Shown in pieces: positions 25,371-34,531 of a DNA stretch of 64,000 bases. Position 1 is the stretch's first letter; every line of letters starts with the position of its first letter. Source of the stretch: Cucumibacter marinus DSM 18995 (lineage in GTDB: Bacteria > Pseudomonadota > Alphaproteobacteria > Rhizobiales > Devosiaceae). The notes beneath the pieces are model-generated. The model saw only the letters and a program-made list of their open reading frames with translations, was not told the DNA's origin and ran no database searches. Position numbers and translations under genes: made by a program. The stretch covers positions 47,166 through 111,165 of the forward strand of contig NZ_AUCR01000010.1 in the NCBI RefSeq assembly GCF_000429865.1, given 5' to 3'.

Positions 25371-28170
25371 ACCGCGCCCCCGCCCAACCCCCAAACGCGT
25401 CTTCGTGCTTGAAAAGGCGGAGGACATCCTCTCCGCTATCGAACAAGAACTGGGCGACCAGCCGCGCGACGGCATGGATGCGCGCAACGCGTTCCTGGCT
25501 CAGCTCCGGGCCGTGCACAAGCGGGCACAAAACGCGGCGGAAACAGACCTTTACGCTTCCGGCAAGGGGCGGCGTTGCGCCCATGATCTGTGCGCCGCGC
25601 AGGACGAGATCATCCGCGCCATCTTCCGCTTTGCCTCCGAACACGTCTATCCGGTCAATAATCGGTCTTCGGGTGAAACCCTCTCCATCGCGGCGGTCGG
25701 CGGTTATGGCCGCGGCACGCTGGCGCCGGGCTCCGACATCGATCTGTTGTTCGTTTTGCCCTACAAGCAGACACCCTGGGGCGAGAGCGTCACCGAATAT
25801 ATCCTTTATATGCTGTGGGATATGGGGCTGAAGGTCGGCCACGCCGTGCGCGCTATCGATGATTGCATCCGCATGGCCCAGTCCGACATGACCGTGCGCA
25901 CGGCCACGCTCGAGGCCCGCTTCCTTACCGGCGACCGGTCCCTGTTCGACACGCTTGAGAAGCGGTTTTTCGAGAAAGTGGTCTCCGGCACCGGTCCCGA
26001 ATTCATCGCCGCCAAGCTTGCCGAGCGCGATGCGCGCCACGCGGCCATGGGCGACACCCGCTATGTGGTTGAGCCCGACATCAAGGAAGGCAAGGGTGGC
26101 CTCAGGGACCTCGATACCCTGTTCTGGATCGGCAAATATTTCTTCGAGGTCAAATCCGCCAAGGAGTTGGTCGGCAAGGGTGTGTTTTCCGCCACCGAAC
26201 TGCGCCGCTTCCGGCGCTCGGAAGACTTCCTCTGGGCCATTCGCTGCCATCTGCACTTCCTGACCGGGCGGTCCGGCAACAAGCTCACCTTCGAACTTCA
26301 GCGCGAGCTCGCCGACCGGGTGCAATTCGCCGGCCGGCACGGGCTGATGGGCGTCGAACGGCTGATGAAGCGCTATTTCCTCGTGGCCAAGGATGTGGGC
26401 GACCTGACCCGCATCTTCTGCGCGTCGCTCGAATTCGAGCATGCCAAGGATGTCGATGTCATCGGCCGTGTCATGCGCCGCATCTCCCGCCGCAAGAAGA
26501 TCAAGGGCGAAACCGATTTCGTCATCGAACACGGCCGCATTTCGGTCGCCGACGATGGGGTCTTTGTGCGCGATCCGGTCAATCTCATCAGGATCTTCGC
26601 GGTCGCCGGGCGCGAGGGGTTGCTGTTCCACCCCGACGCCCTGACCCTGATCACCCGCTCGATGCGCCTGATCGACAAGGATTTGAGGAAGAACCCTCAG
26701 GCCAATGCCTATTTCCTCGACATCCTGACCCATGGCAAATCGGTCGAGCGCATCCTGCGGCGCATGAACGAATCCGGCGTGCTCGGCAAGTTCGTCACCG
26801 AGTTCGGGCGCGTCGTCGCCTTGATGCAGTTCAACATGTATCACCACTATACCGTCGACGAGCACCTGATCCGCGCGGTTGGCGTCTTCGGCGAGATCAC
26901 GGAAGGCGGGCTGACGGACGAACTGCCGCTCACCCATGAATTGCTGCCCCATCTCGCGGACAAGCGGCTCTTGTTTGTCGCGCTGTTCCTGCACGACATC
27001 GCCAAGGGCCGCCGCGAGCATCACTCCGTCGCCGGCGCCCGGCTGGCGAAAAAGCTCTGCCCGCGTTTCGGCCTCGATGCCGCGGAAACCGAGACCGTCG
27101 TCTGGCTGGTGCGTCACCATCTCGACATGAGCGAGATCGCCCAGTCCCGCGACATCCAGGACCCCGAAACCGCCCGCCGTTTCGCCGACGAGGTCCAAAG
27201 CCTCAATCGGCTGAACCTTCTCCTCATCCTCACCGCCTGCGATATCCGTGCCGTCGGTCCCGGGGTCTGGACCGGCTGGAAGGGCTCGCTCCTGCGCGCC
27301 CTTTACTATGCGACCGAACCGCTCCTGTCCGGCGGGCATTCCCAGGTCGCCCAGATCGACCGTGTGGCCGAGGCCCGCGATGCCCTGATCGAAGCGCTCA
27401 AGGGCGATTTTGCCGATCATGAGATTTCCGGTTTCGTCGAGCGGCAATACACGGCCTACTGGCTGCGCGCCGAACACGAGCTGCAGATCGACCATGCCCG
27501 CATGGTCAGAAAGGCCGAGCGCGCCGGCGAGCCCTTTGCCGGCTTCCACCGGGTCAAGGCCTTCGAGGCGGTGACCGAGATTTCCTTCTTCACCCCAGAC
27601 CACCCCCGGCTTCTCTCGGTGATCGCCGGCGCCTGCACGCTGGCCGATGCGAATATCATCGGCGCCCAGATCTTTTCGACCCGTGACGGCTATGCCCTCG
27701 ATACCTTCCGGGTGAAGCGCGCCTTCACCGGCGACGAAGATGAGCGCATCCGCGCCGAACGCATCATCCAGAACGTCAAACAGCTCCTGCACGGCCAGAA
27801 ATACCTGCCCAAGGGGCTCGGGCTCGATTCGCGCCACAACAAGCGGCTCAGGCCCTTCTCGGTGCCCGCCGAGGTGCAGATTTCCAATTCCCTGTCGCGC
27901 AAATTCACCGTCATCGAGGTTTCGGGCCTCGACCGTACCGGCCTTTTGTACGATCTCACCCGCGCCCTGTCGGACCTCAGCCTCACCATCGGTTCGGCCC
28001 ATATCGCCACCTATGGCGAAAAGGCGGTCGATGTCTTCTACGTCACCGATCTCACCGGCATGCGGGTCGAGAACAAGGCACGGCAAAAGCGCATCCGCGA
28101 TAAGCTGATGGCCGCGCTCGATCCGGCCCATGCCGAGGAGGGCGCCGAGCGCCACCCGGCCATCGCCTGA
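25330..28170 (+). CDS. glnD: Bifunctional uridylyltransferase/uridylyl-removing enzyme GlnD
   Basis: 946 residues. It senses glutamine and uridylylates or de-uridylylates the PII proteins GlnB/GlnK, setting nitrogen regulation. The N-terminal nucleotidyltransferase site is GGYGRGTLAPGSDIDLLFVL (G-x11-D-x-D). A PII-uridylyl domain and an HD domain with FLHDIAKGRREHH follow. Two C-terminal ACT domains that bind glutamine are visible (ISFFTPDHPRLLSVIAGACT and IEVSGLDRTGLLYDLTRAL). The start is uncertain: ATG 25330 lies inside mutS and ATG 25351 is an alternative. The mutS-glnD pairing is typical of rhizobia. Confidence 0.97.
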   Translation: MSLNDCAMPAEPHKPRPRPTPKRVFVLEKAEDILSAIEQELGDQPRDGMDARNAFLAQLRAVHKRAQNAAETDLYASGKGRRCAHDLCAAQDEIIRAIFRFASEHVYPVNNRSSGETLSIAAVGGYGRGTLAPGSDIDLLFVLPYKQTPWGESVTEYILYMLWDMGLKVGHAVRAIDDCIRMAQSDMTVRTATLEARFLTGDRSLFDTLEKRFFEKVVSGTGPEFIAAKLAERDARHAAMGDTRYVVEPDIKEGKGGLRDLDTLFWIGKYFFEVKSAKELVGKGVFSATELRRFRRSEDFLWAIRCHLHFLTGRSGNKLTFELQRELADRVQFAGRHGLMGVERLMKRYFLVAKDVGDLTRIFCASLEFEHAKDVDVIGRVMRRISRRKKIKGETDFVIEHGRISVADDGVFVRDPVNLIRIFAVAGREGLLFHPDALTLITRSMRLIDKDLRKNPQANAYFLDILTHGKSVERILRRMNESGVLGKFVTEFGRVVALMQFNMYHHYTVDEHLIRAVGVFGEITEGGLTDELPLTHELLPHLADKRLLFVALFLHDIAKGRREHHSVAGARLAKKLCPRFGLDAAETETVVWLVRHHLDMSEIAQSRDIQDPETARRFADEVQSLNRLNLLLILTACDIRAVGPGVWTGWKGSLLRALYYATEPLLSGGHSQVAQIDRVAEARDALIEALKGDFADHEISGFVERQYTAYWLRAEHELQIDHARMVRKAERAGEPFAGFHRVKAFEAVTEISFFTPDHPRLLSVIAGACTLADANIIGAQIFSTRDGYALDTFRVKRAFTGDEDERIRAERIIQNVKQLLHGQKYLPKGLGLDSRHNKRLRPFSVPAEVQISNSLSRKFTVIEVSGLDRTGLLYDLTRALSDLSLTIGSAHIATYGEKAVDVFYVTDLTGMRVENKARQKRIRDKLMAALDPAHAEEGAERHPAIA

Positions 28171-28261
28171 CGAAAGCCGCCGCGAAACCGGTTGCAATTC
28201 CGCCTGAATTCACGTGAATCCATGGTGATCGGCATTAGGCCGGTGAGGGGCTGACGACACG

Positions 28262-29839
28262 ATGAGCATGCTGCGCAATTTCGCCAATGTCGGGGGCGCA
28301 ACGCTCGTCTCCCGCGTGCTCGGCTTTGTCCGCGACATGCTGATGGCGGCAGCGCTTGGCACCGGCCCGGTCGCCGATGCGTTCTTTGCCGCCTTCCGCT
28401 TCCCCAACCTGTTCCGGCGGCTTTTTGCCGAAGGTGCTTTCAACGCCGCTTTCGTGCCCCTGTTCTCCAAGGCCCTCGAACAGGGCGGCGAGGAGCCGGC
28501 CCGGCAGTTTGCCCGCGAGATCATCTCCTGGCTGATTGCCTTCCTGCTGGTTCTCACCGTACTGGCCGAGATCTTCATGCCCTGGCTGCTGGTGCCCTTC
28601 GTGCCCGGCTTTCTCGATGATCCGGAAATCTTCGACCTGACGGTGCTGCTGACCCGGATCTGCTTTCCCTATCTCGCCTGCATGTCGCTGATGGCGGCCT
28701 ATGGCGCCATGCTCAACGGGCTGCGCAAATTCTTCATCGCTGCCATCGCCCCGGCGCTGCTCAATGTCGTGCTGATCATCGCGCTTGGTCTTTTGGTGCT
28801 GTGGGCCGAATCCGGTGCTGCCGACACCGCCATCTGGGTTTCCGTCGGCGTTATCGTCGGCGGCGTGGCTCAGCTTGCGCTGGTCGCTTGGGGCCTGTCG
28901 CGCACCGGCTATTTCCCCGGCCTCGTCTTCCCGCGCTTCAACCGCAATGTCGCTCGCTTCTGGGTGCTGGCCCTGCCCGCCATCCTCACCGGCGGCATCA
29001 CCCAGATCAATATTTTCGTCGGCACCATCATCGCCTCGATCCAACCGAGCGCCATCTCTTATCTTTATTATGCCGACCGGCTTTATCAGCTCCCCCTCGG
29101 GATTATCGGCATTGCCATTGGCATCGTGCTCCTGCCCGAACTGTCCCGGCACCTCAAAGGTGGGCGGCTCGACGATGCCCGCCGCGCACAGGACCAGTCG
29201 CTGCTCTTCGCGCTTCTGCTCACGGTTCCTGCTGCAGTTGCCCTCGCTGTCATCGCCGGCCCGGTGATTTCGGTGTTGTTCGAGCGCGGCGCCTTTGATG
29301 CCGGGGCCACCCGCCAGACCGCCGCCGCGCTGATGGCCTTCTCGTTTGGCCTGCCCGGCTTCGTCTTGGTCAAGGTCTTCCAGCCCGGCTTCTTCGCCCG
29401 CGAGGATACCGCGACGCCGACCCTGTTCGCCGCCATTTCGGCGGGGGTGAACATCGCCCTTTCGGTCATCCTTTTTCCCCAATTCGCCCATGTCGGCATC
29501 GCCATCGCCACCTCCATCGCCGCCTGGGTCAACGTGGTCCTGCTGGCGACCCGTCTCGCCGCGCGCGGCCAGTTCACCGTCACCGGACGGCAATGGCGGC
29601 GTTACGGGCTCTTGCTGGTCAGCGCCGCCATCATGGGGCTGGCCGTCTGGGCTATCGCCATGCCCCTGGGCCCATTCCTTGAAACCGGCGCCGGTCTCTT
29701 CATCCGCATCCTGGCGCTCGGGGCGCTGGTGATCGCGGGCATCGGCTTTTATCTGGTGCCTATTCACCTCACCGGCGTGCAGCGCATCGACCGCCTGATC
29801 GCCGATCTCACCCGCAAGGAAACGCCCGAAGCGTCCTGA
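28262..29839 (+). CDS. murJ: Lipid II flippase MurJ
   Basis: 525 residues with about 13-14 hydrophobic helices. This MOP-superfamily transporter moves lipid II across the inner membrane for peptidoglycan synthesis. Family marks are [17 protein letters not shown] at the N-terminus, with the essential Arg residues, then FRLPNLFRR-like [20 protein letters not shown], and [19 protein letters not shown] in the middle. It follows glnD after 91 bp on the same strand and precedes trpS, the usual rhizobial order. Confidence 0.97.
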   Translation: MSMLRNFANVGGATLVSRVLGFVRDMLMAAALGTGPVADAFFAAFRFPNLFRRLFAEGAFNAAFVPLFSKALEQGGEEPARQFAREIISWLIAFLLVLTVLAEIFMPWLLVPFVPGFLDDPEIFDLTVLLTRICFPYLACMSLMAAYGAMLNGLRKFFIAAIAPALLNVVLIIALGLLVLWAESGAADTAIWVSVGVIVGGVAQLALVAWGLSRTGYFPGLVFPRFNRNVARFWVLALPAILTGGITQINIFVGTIIASIQPSAISYLYYADRLYQLPLGIIGIAIGIVLLPELSRHLKGGRLDDARRAQDQSLLFALLLTVPAAVALAVIAGPVISVLFERGAFDAGATRQTAAALMAFSFGLPGFVLVKVFQPGFFAREDTATPTLFAAISAGVNIALSVILFPQFAHVGIAIATSIAAWVNVVLLATRLAARGQFTVTGRQWRRYGLLLVSAAIMGLAVWAIAMPLGPFLETGAGLFIRILALGALVIAGIGFYLVPIHLTGVQRIDRLIADLTRKETPEAS

Positions 29840-29878
29840 GTGTTGCCTCGCCACGCGGTTTCGGGTGATAAGCGCACC

Positions 29879-29899
29879 GCCCGGGCTTGAAGCCCGGGC
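29879..29899. promoter_or_regulatory. Perfect inverted repeat before trpS
   Basis: GCCCGGGCTT (29879-29888) and AAGCCCGGGC (29890-29899) around a single G, in the 88-bp gap between murJ and trpS. It could be a transcript end for murJ or a leader structure of trpS. No T-run follows. Confidence 0.35.
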
Positions 29900-29927
29900 T
29901 TACCCGTTGAAATGGACAAAGACGATC

Positions 29928-30962
29928 ATGGCCGATTTCACCCCCCGGATCTTTTCCGGCATCAAGCCTTCGGGCGATCTCCACCTCGGCAACTATCTCG
30001 GCGCCATCCGCCGTTTCGTGCCGTTGCAGAATGACTATGCCTGCATTTTTGGCGTCGTCGACATGCATGCGATCACCGTCTGGCAGGACCCCGCTGATCT
30101 CAAGCGCGGGACCCTTGAAATCGCCGCCGCCTATCTTGCCGCCGGGATCGACCCGAAAAAGCATATCGTCATGAACCAGTCGCAGGTTCACGAGCATGCC
30201 GAGCTGGGCTGGATCTTTTCCTGCATTGCGCGCATGGGCTGGATGAGCCGCATGACCCAGTACAAGGACAAGGTCGGCAAGGATGCCGAAAAGCATTCGC
30301 TGGGGCTGTTCGCCTATCCCGCGCTGATGGCCGCCGATATCCTTGTCTACAAGGCCACCCATGTGCCGGTCGGCGAGGATCAGAAACAGCATCTCGAACT
30401 GACCCGCGACATCGCCGGCAAGTTCAACCACGATTTCGCCGCCCGGCTGAAGGAGCTCGGCCTCGGGGAGGAGTTCTTCCCCCTGACCGAGCCGATCATT
30501 GCCGGCCCGGCAACCCGCGTCATGTCCTTGAAGGATGGCAAGCGCAAGATGTCGAAATCCGAGCCGTCCGAACTCTCGACCATCTATCTGATGGACGATG
30601 CGGACGCGATCGCGAAAAAGATCAAGAAGGCCAAGACCGATCCCGAGCCGTTGCCCTCCGAGGCCAAGGGGCTCGACGACCGGCCGGAGGCCAAGAACCT
30701 CGTCGAGATCTACGCCGCGCTGGCCGAAAAGCCGGTCGAGGCGGTGCTTGCCGAGTTCGGCGGGCAGGGCTTTGGAGCCTTCAAGCCGGCCCTCGCCGAC
30801 CTCGCGGTCGAAACCCTGGCGCCCATGGCAGGCGAAATGCGCCGCTGGATGGACGACAAGGGCGCCATCGAGGCGGTGCTCCGCGACGGGGCCGAGCGGT
30901 CCCGCGCCATTGCCGAGCCGGTGCTCCAGGACGTCAAGCGCATCATCGGCTTCGTGTCCTAG
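29928..30962 (+). CDS. trpS: Tryptophanyl-tRNA synthetase
   Basis: 344 residues, a class I aminoacyl-tRNA synthetase that charges tRNA-Trp. The HIGH-type motif is [13 protein letters not shown] and the KMSKS motif is [28 protein letters not shown] and the [14 protein letters not shown] helix belong to the tryptophan pocket. The ATG at 29928 gives the standard N-terminus ([16 protein letters not shown]). Confidence 0.98.
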   Translation: MADFTPRIFSGIKPSGDLHLGNYLGAIRRFVPLQNDYACIFGVVDMHAITVWQDPADLKRGTLEIAAAYLAAGIDPKKHIVMNQSQVHEHAELGWIFSCIARMGWMSRMTQYKDKVGKDAEKHSLGLFAYPALMAADILVYKATHVPVGEDQKQHLELTRDIAGKFNHDFAARLKELGLGEEFFPLTEPIIAGPATRVMSLKDGKRKMSKSEPSELSTIYLMDDADAIAKKIKKAKTDPEPLPSEAKGLDDRPEAKNLVEIYAALAEKPVEAVLAEFGGQGFGAFKPALADLAVETLAPMAGEMRRWMDDKGAIEAVLRDGAERSRAIAEPVLQDVKRIIGFVS

Positions 30963-31069
30963 GGCGTTCCAGGTGAAGGGGATGCCGGTTCACCGACCGG
31001 GTCTTGACCAGTGTCGGGCGTGGTATTTCCCGGCTTGGCAAAGCCCCCGTCCGATGGCAGCATGATCTT

Positions 31070-31579
31070 ATGAGCGGCGAAAGCGAAGCCCGTGAGGGCG
31101 CCGAAAAGCGGGGCGAATACAATCGCAAATGGCTGGTGGTTCTGGATGGCACCGAGGAGTGCGCCAAGGCCGTCAGCTTTGCGGCCTATCGCGTCCGGCG
31201 CACCGGGGGCACAGTGGTTCTTCTGGTGGTGATCGAGCCCGACCAGTTCCAGCACTGGCTCGGGGTCGAAAACATCATGCGAGCGGAGGCCATGGAAGAG
31301 GCCAATGCGCTTTTCGATGTGCATGAAAGCCGCATCAAGGCTTGCGGCAATATCAAGGTCGAACGCGTGGTGCGTGAGGGTGACCGGGCCGAAGAGGTCG
31401 AGGCCCTGATCCACGAGGACCCCGACATCGCCATCCTGGTTCTCGCCGCCGGCACCTCCAATGAAGGGCCGGGGCCCCTGGTCTCCTCCATTGCCTCGCG
31501 CTCGTCCAACGCCTTCCCGATTCCCGTCGCCATCGTTCCCGGCAGCCTCTCGGACGAAGAGATCGAGGCCTTGAGCTGA
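31070..31579 (+). CDS. Universal stress protein family protein
   Basis: 169 residues with a single UspA-like domain. The N-terminal strand and loop are KWLVVLDGTEECAKAV, and later come VERVVREGDRAEEV and IAILVLAAGTSNEGPGPLVSSI, near the ATP-binding Gly-rich stretch of UspA. Such proteins bind nucleotides or dimerise under stress; this one's exact job is unknown. It lies between trpS and the NifU-like gene. The ATG at 31070 is used because upstream in-frame codons look non-coding. Confidence 0.85.
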   Translation: MSGESEAREGAEKRGEYNRKWLVVLDGTEECAKAVSFAAYRVRRTGGTVVLLVVIEPDQFQHWLGVENIMRAEAMEEANALFDVHESRIKACGNIKVERVVREGDRAEEVEALIHEDPDIAILVLAAGTSNEGPGPLVSSIASRSSNAFPIPVAIVPGSLSDEEIEALS

Positions 31580-32100
31580 ACTGAGGGTGGGATTGCTTCG
31601 CTCTCGGCTCCTGTCGGCCTTCATCCTGAGGTGCGAGGCGGAGCCGAGCCTCGAAGGACGAGGCCGGGCAATATGATAGGCGAACGCCCGCCATACACTC
31701 CGCCGTCATCCCGGACCTGATCCGGGATCCACTCGCTCACGCGGTTGGCCAGAAGTGCTGGCGATTTGCTCAAGAGCCGATGCGAGTAGATTCCGACGTT
31801 CGTCGGAATGACGCCGCGGGTGGGCTCTCAACACGATACAGCCCTCACCCTGAGCCTCCTGAGCTAGTCGAAGGGCGAAGGGCGAGGGCGGTTTTCCTGC
31901 TGGGTGGTCCATCTCCCATTCAGTAGAATAACAAGCCCCGAAACCGGCCACCTCATCCGACACCACCAAGATTTGACCAACCGGCCTCTTGCGTTCGCGG
32001 GCCAACTGATTATCTTGCCTAGAACCGTTCTAAACAGGATTCCGGCGGTCATGATACGGGACCGGTAAAGCCCCTGACCGCGCCGCCACGGAGACACGAG
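31580..32100. repeat. Gene-free stretch with repeats and the promoter of the NifU-like gene
   Basis: No credible gene. Repeats: a CATCCTGAGGTGCGAGG...CCTCGAAGGACGAGG unit near 31622-31665, a CATCCCGGACCTGATCCGGGAT hairpin near 31706-31728, TTCCGACGTTCGTCGGAATGACG near 31791-31813, and a CCCTCACCCTGAGCC...GGGCGAGGG unit near 31845-31890. The last 100 bp hold the Irr-type palindrome described separately. I could not fix a -35/-10 pair. Confidence 0.55.
32018..32033. promoter_or_regulatory. Putative Irr box (ICE motif) upstream of the NifU-like gene
   Basis: CTAGAA-CCG-TTCTAAA is a near-perfect palindrome matching the iron control element recognised by rhizobial Irr (TTTAGAA-N3-TTCTAAA) in all but the first two bases of the left arm. 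It lies about 68 bp upstream of the start codon of an Fe-S assembly gene, a natural Irr target, and irr itself is at the right end of the window. The motif is seen; the regulation is inferred. Confidence 0.65.
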
Positions 32101-32664
32101 ATGTTCATCCAGACCGAAGCCACCCCCAATCCCCAGACGCTCAAATTCCTGCCCGGCCGCGAGGTTCTGTCCGGCGAGCCGATGGATTTCCGGGATGAAG
32201 AGGCCGCCGGCCGGTCCCCGCTGGCCAGCGCCCTGTTCTCGGTCGATGGCGTCACCGGCGTGTTTCTGGGGTCCGATTTCGTCGCCGTGACCAAGAACGA
32301 CACGGACTGGTCGCACCTCAAGCCTGCCGTGCTCGGCGCGATCATGGAGCATTTCCTCTCCGGCAATCCGATCCTTGCCGATGGCGAAACCGCGCCCGAG
32401 GACTCCGGCGGCGAGGTGTTCTTCGATGAAAGCGACGCGGAAATGGTCGAGGTGATCCGCGAACTGCTCGACACCCGCGTGCGTCCTGCCGTGGCCATGG
32501 ACGGCGGCGATATCACCTTCCGCGGCTTCCGCGACGGTACCGTGTTCCTGCACATGCAGGGCGCCTGCTCGGGCTGCCCCTCATCGACGGCAACGCTCAA
32601 GAACGGCATCGAGAATCTTCTGCGCCATTTCGTACCCGGCGTCGAACAGGTCCAGCAGGTCTGA
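32101..32664 (+). CDS. NifU family Fe-S cluster assembly/transfer protein (Nfu type)
   Basis: 187 residues. The N-terminal Nfu domain (about 1-90) has MFIQTEATPNPQTLKFLPG, and the C-terminal NifU domain (about 105-180) has the cluster-binding CSGCPSS (Cys-x2-Cys) motif. Two-domain Nfu proteins carry 4Fe-4S clusters from the assembly machinery to client enzymes in the cytosol. An Irr-type box upstream suggests control by iron status. It stands before tsaB, after a 520-bp repeat-rich gap. Confidence 0.95.
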   Translation: MFIQTEATPNPQTLKFLPGREVLSGEPMDFRDEEAAGRSPLASALFSVDGVTGVFLGSDFVAVTKNDTDWSHLKPAVLGAIMEHFLSGNPILADGETAPEDSGGEVFFDESDAEMVEVIRELLDTRVRPAVAMDGGDITFRGFRDGTVFLHMQGACSGCPSSTATLKNGIENLLRHFVPGVEQVQQV

Positions 32665-32758
32665 CACACCCGGCCGGAGGGCCAGCGAAGGGCATTGGCG
32701 CGGATCTGGCGCCGTCATGGCCGAAGCGGCGCGGCCCGTGAGGCAAAACAAGCTCACC

Positions 32759-32776
32759 CGCGCGACTTTTCGCGCG
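32759..32776. promoter_or_regulatory. Inverted repeat between the NifU-like gene and tsaB
   Basis: CGCGCGA (32759-32765) and TCGCGCG (32770-32776) around CTTT. No T-run follows. It may mark the 3' end of the NifU-like mRNA within a 196-bp gap; a GCCCGTGAGGCAAAA repeat fragment lies just before it. Confidence 0.3.
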
Positions 32777-32860
32777 CCCTCCAGATCAATTCCATCTGGC
32801 GACAGGCGGCCGCGCCGGTCATGATGCGTCACTGATTCTGACGCCCAACCCGGCAAGCCT

Positions 32861-33556
32861 ATGGTTCTCCCGCTTACCCTCGCTCTCGACACCGCCCAGC
32901 CGCGCTGCCAATGCGCGCTGGCGCTTCGTGACGGGACCACGCTCAGCGAGATCGAGGACCGCCAGAAAGGCCACGCCGAGGTCCTGATCGGGCAGGTCGA
33001 TACCCTTCTGGCCCGCGCCGGCCTCGCCTATGCCGATCTCGAACGGATCGCGGTGACCACGGGACCGGGGTCGTTTACCGGCCTGCGTGTCGGGCTGTCC
33101 GCTGCCCGTGCCTTTGGGTTGTCGCTCGATATTCCCGTCATTGGTGTGCCGACGCTTCTGGCCATGTCGCTCGCCATGCCCGAAAACACCTCGGCCCGCA
33201 TCCTTGTCGATGCGCGGCGGGATGAGATGTATCGTCAGGATTTCGCAGGGCCCGGCCTCCCGGTCGGTGACGCCGCGATCCTGCCCGTCGAAGCCGCACT
33301 CGAAGGGCTCGAACCCGGTGATGCGGTGCTGGGCACCGGCGCCCCGCTGGCCTGTGAGACACGGGGCGCTGTCGATCTCGAAGCCCATCTCGCGCCCGCG
33401 GCACGGGGCTTTGTCGGTATCGCGGCGCTGGCACGCTTCGCGCAGACCGCCGATCCGGCGGACTTTCCGCCCGACCCCTTCTATCTGCGCGCACCTGACG
33501 CCAAGCCCCAGACCGGCTTTGCCGTCGCCCGCCAGAACAGACGCGAGGGCAGGTGA
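32861..33556 (+). CDS. tsaB: tRNA threonylcarbamoyladenosine biosynthesis protein TsaB
   Basis: 231 residues. TsaB pairs with TsaD and TsaE to make the t6A37 modification on ANN-reading tRNAs. The ASKHA-fold marks are LALDTAQPRCQCAL at the N-terminus and VTTGPGSFTGLRVGLSAARA. Its TGA overlaps the ATG of rimI (TGATG), so the two are translationally coupled, as in many bacteria. Confidence 0.95.
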   Translation: MVLPLTLALDTAQPRCQCALALRDGTTLSEIEDRQKGHAEVLIGQVDTLLARAGLAYADLERIAVTTGPGSFTGLRVGLSAARAFGLSLDIPVIGVPTLLAMSLAMPENTSARILVDARRDEMYRQDFAGPGLPVGDAAILPVEAALEGLEPGDAVLGTGAPLACETRGAVDLEAHLAPAARGFVGIAALARFAQTADPADFPPDPFYLRAPDAKPQTGFAVARQNRREGR

Positions 33557-34032
33557 TGCAATACTGGATGGCCCCCGCCGGCCTGCATATCGAACCCGCC
33601 CGCACCGAGGATTCCACCGTTTTGGCCAAGCTCCACGCGGCGTCGTTCTTTCGTGGCTGGTCGGTGAGCGAGTTCGAGCGGTTTCTCGCCGAGCGCGATA
33701 TCCGCACCTATATCGCCTGCGATGCCAAACACCGGATCGCCGGCTTTGCCATGATCCGCATCGCCGCCGACGAGGCCGAATTGCTGACCATCGCTGTCGA
33801 CAAGCGCCGGCGCAAAAAGGGCCTGGGGCGCGCGTTGATGGCGGCTGCCACCGCTGATCTCGGCACCACGCCGGCCCGGCGGCTTCTCCTAGAGGTCGAC
33901 GAGGACAATGCCGCCGCGCGGCGTCTTTATTCCCGGCTCGGATTTGCTGAAATCGGCAGCCGGCAGGGCTATTATCCAAGGCCCGACGGGCGGCCGGCCA
34001 CCGCCCTTGTCTTGCGGCTGGAACTCGGTTAA
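33556..34032 (+). CDS. rimI: Ribosomal protein alanine N-acetyltransferase RimI-like
   Basis: 158 residues, GNAT family. RimI acetylates the N-terminal Ala of ribosomal protein bS18 and some other proteins. Core motifs are AELLTIAVDKRRRKKGLGRA (acetyl-CoA loop) and LEVDEDNAAARRLYSRLGF. I start at ATG 33556 overlapping the tsaB stop; a GTG three bases earlier is equally possible. The tsaB-rimI pairing supports the assignment within a large family. Confidence 0.88.
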   Translation: MQYWMAPAGLHIEPARTEDSTVLAKLHAASFFRGWSVSEFERFLAERDIRTYIACDAKHRIAGFAMIRIAADEAELLTIAVDKRRRKKGLGRALMAAATADLGTTPARRLLLEVDEDNAAARRLYSRLGFAEIGSRQGYYPRPDGRPATALVLRLELG

Positions 34033-34072
34033 GCCGCCTCAACCGAACAGGGGCCAGCGTGAAGGGGCCAGT

Positions 34073-34531
34073 ATGACCCAGGATCAGCCCGCCGAATCCA
34101 ATCTCGAGCATCTTTGCGTCGAACGCGGCATGCGCATGACCGAGCAGCGCCGCGTGATCGCGCGTGTGCTCGAGGCGGCCACCGACCATCCCGATGTCGA
34201 GGAGCTTTATCGCCGCGCTTCGGCCGTTGATTCCGGCATTTCCCTGTCGACCGTCTACCGTACGGTCAATCTGTTCGAGGATGCGGGGTTGATCGCCAAG
34301 CATGACTTCAAGGATGGCCGCGCCCGTTTCGAGCAGTTGCCAGACGAGCATCACGACCATCTGATCGATGTGCGCTCGGGCCGGGTCATCGAGTTCCGCA
34401 ACGAGGAAATCGAGGCGATCCAGGAGCATATTGCCAGAACCCTGGGGTTCAAGCTGGTCGATCACCGGCTTGAGCTTTATGGTGTGCCGATCGAGGACGA
34501 CGAGAAGGACGGCACCGGCTCCGGACAATGA
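34073..34531 (+). CDS. fur: Fur/Mur family metalloregulator
   Basis: 152 residues. The winged helix covers about 10-85 (STVYRTVNLFEDAGL is the recognition region) and the dimer domain follows with the metal ligands EHHDHLID (His93, His94, His96). The two structural-zinc cysteines found after this motif in E. coli Fur are Asp and Ser here. Loss of these cysteines is typical of the alphaproteobacterial Fur/Mur branch, where the protein usually senses manganese (Mur) while Irr and RirA handle iron. The ATG of the PlsC-like gene overlaps its stop (ATGA). Confidence 0.92.
   Translation: MTQDQPAESNLEHLCVERGMRMTEQRRVIARVLEAATDHPDVEELYRRASAVDSGISLSTVYRTVNLFEDAGLIAKHDFKDGRARFEQLPDEHHDHLIDVRSGRVIEFRNEEIEAIQEHIARTLGFKLVDHRLELYGVPIEDDEKDGTGSGQ

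Noticed and set aside
25336..28197. 953-codon open frame on the minus strand
   Set aside because: Exactly antisense to glnD, which has nucleotidyltransferase, HD and ACT motifs. No domain in the antisense translation.
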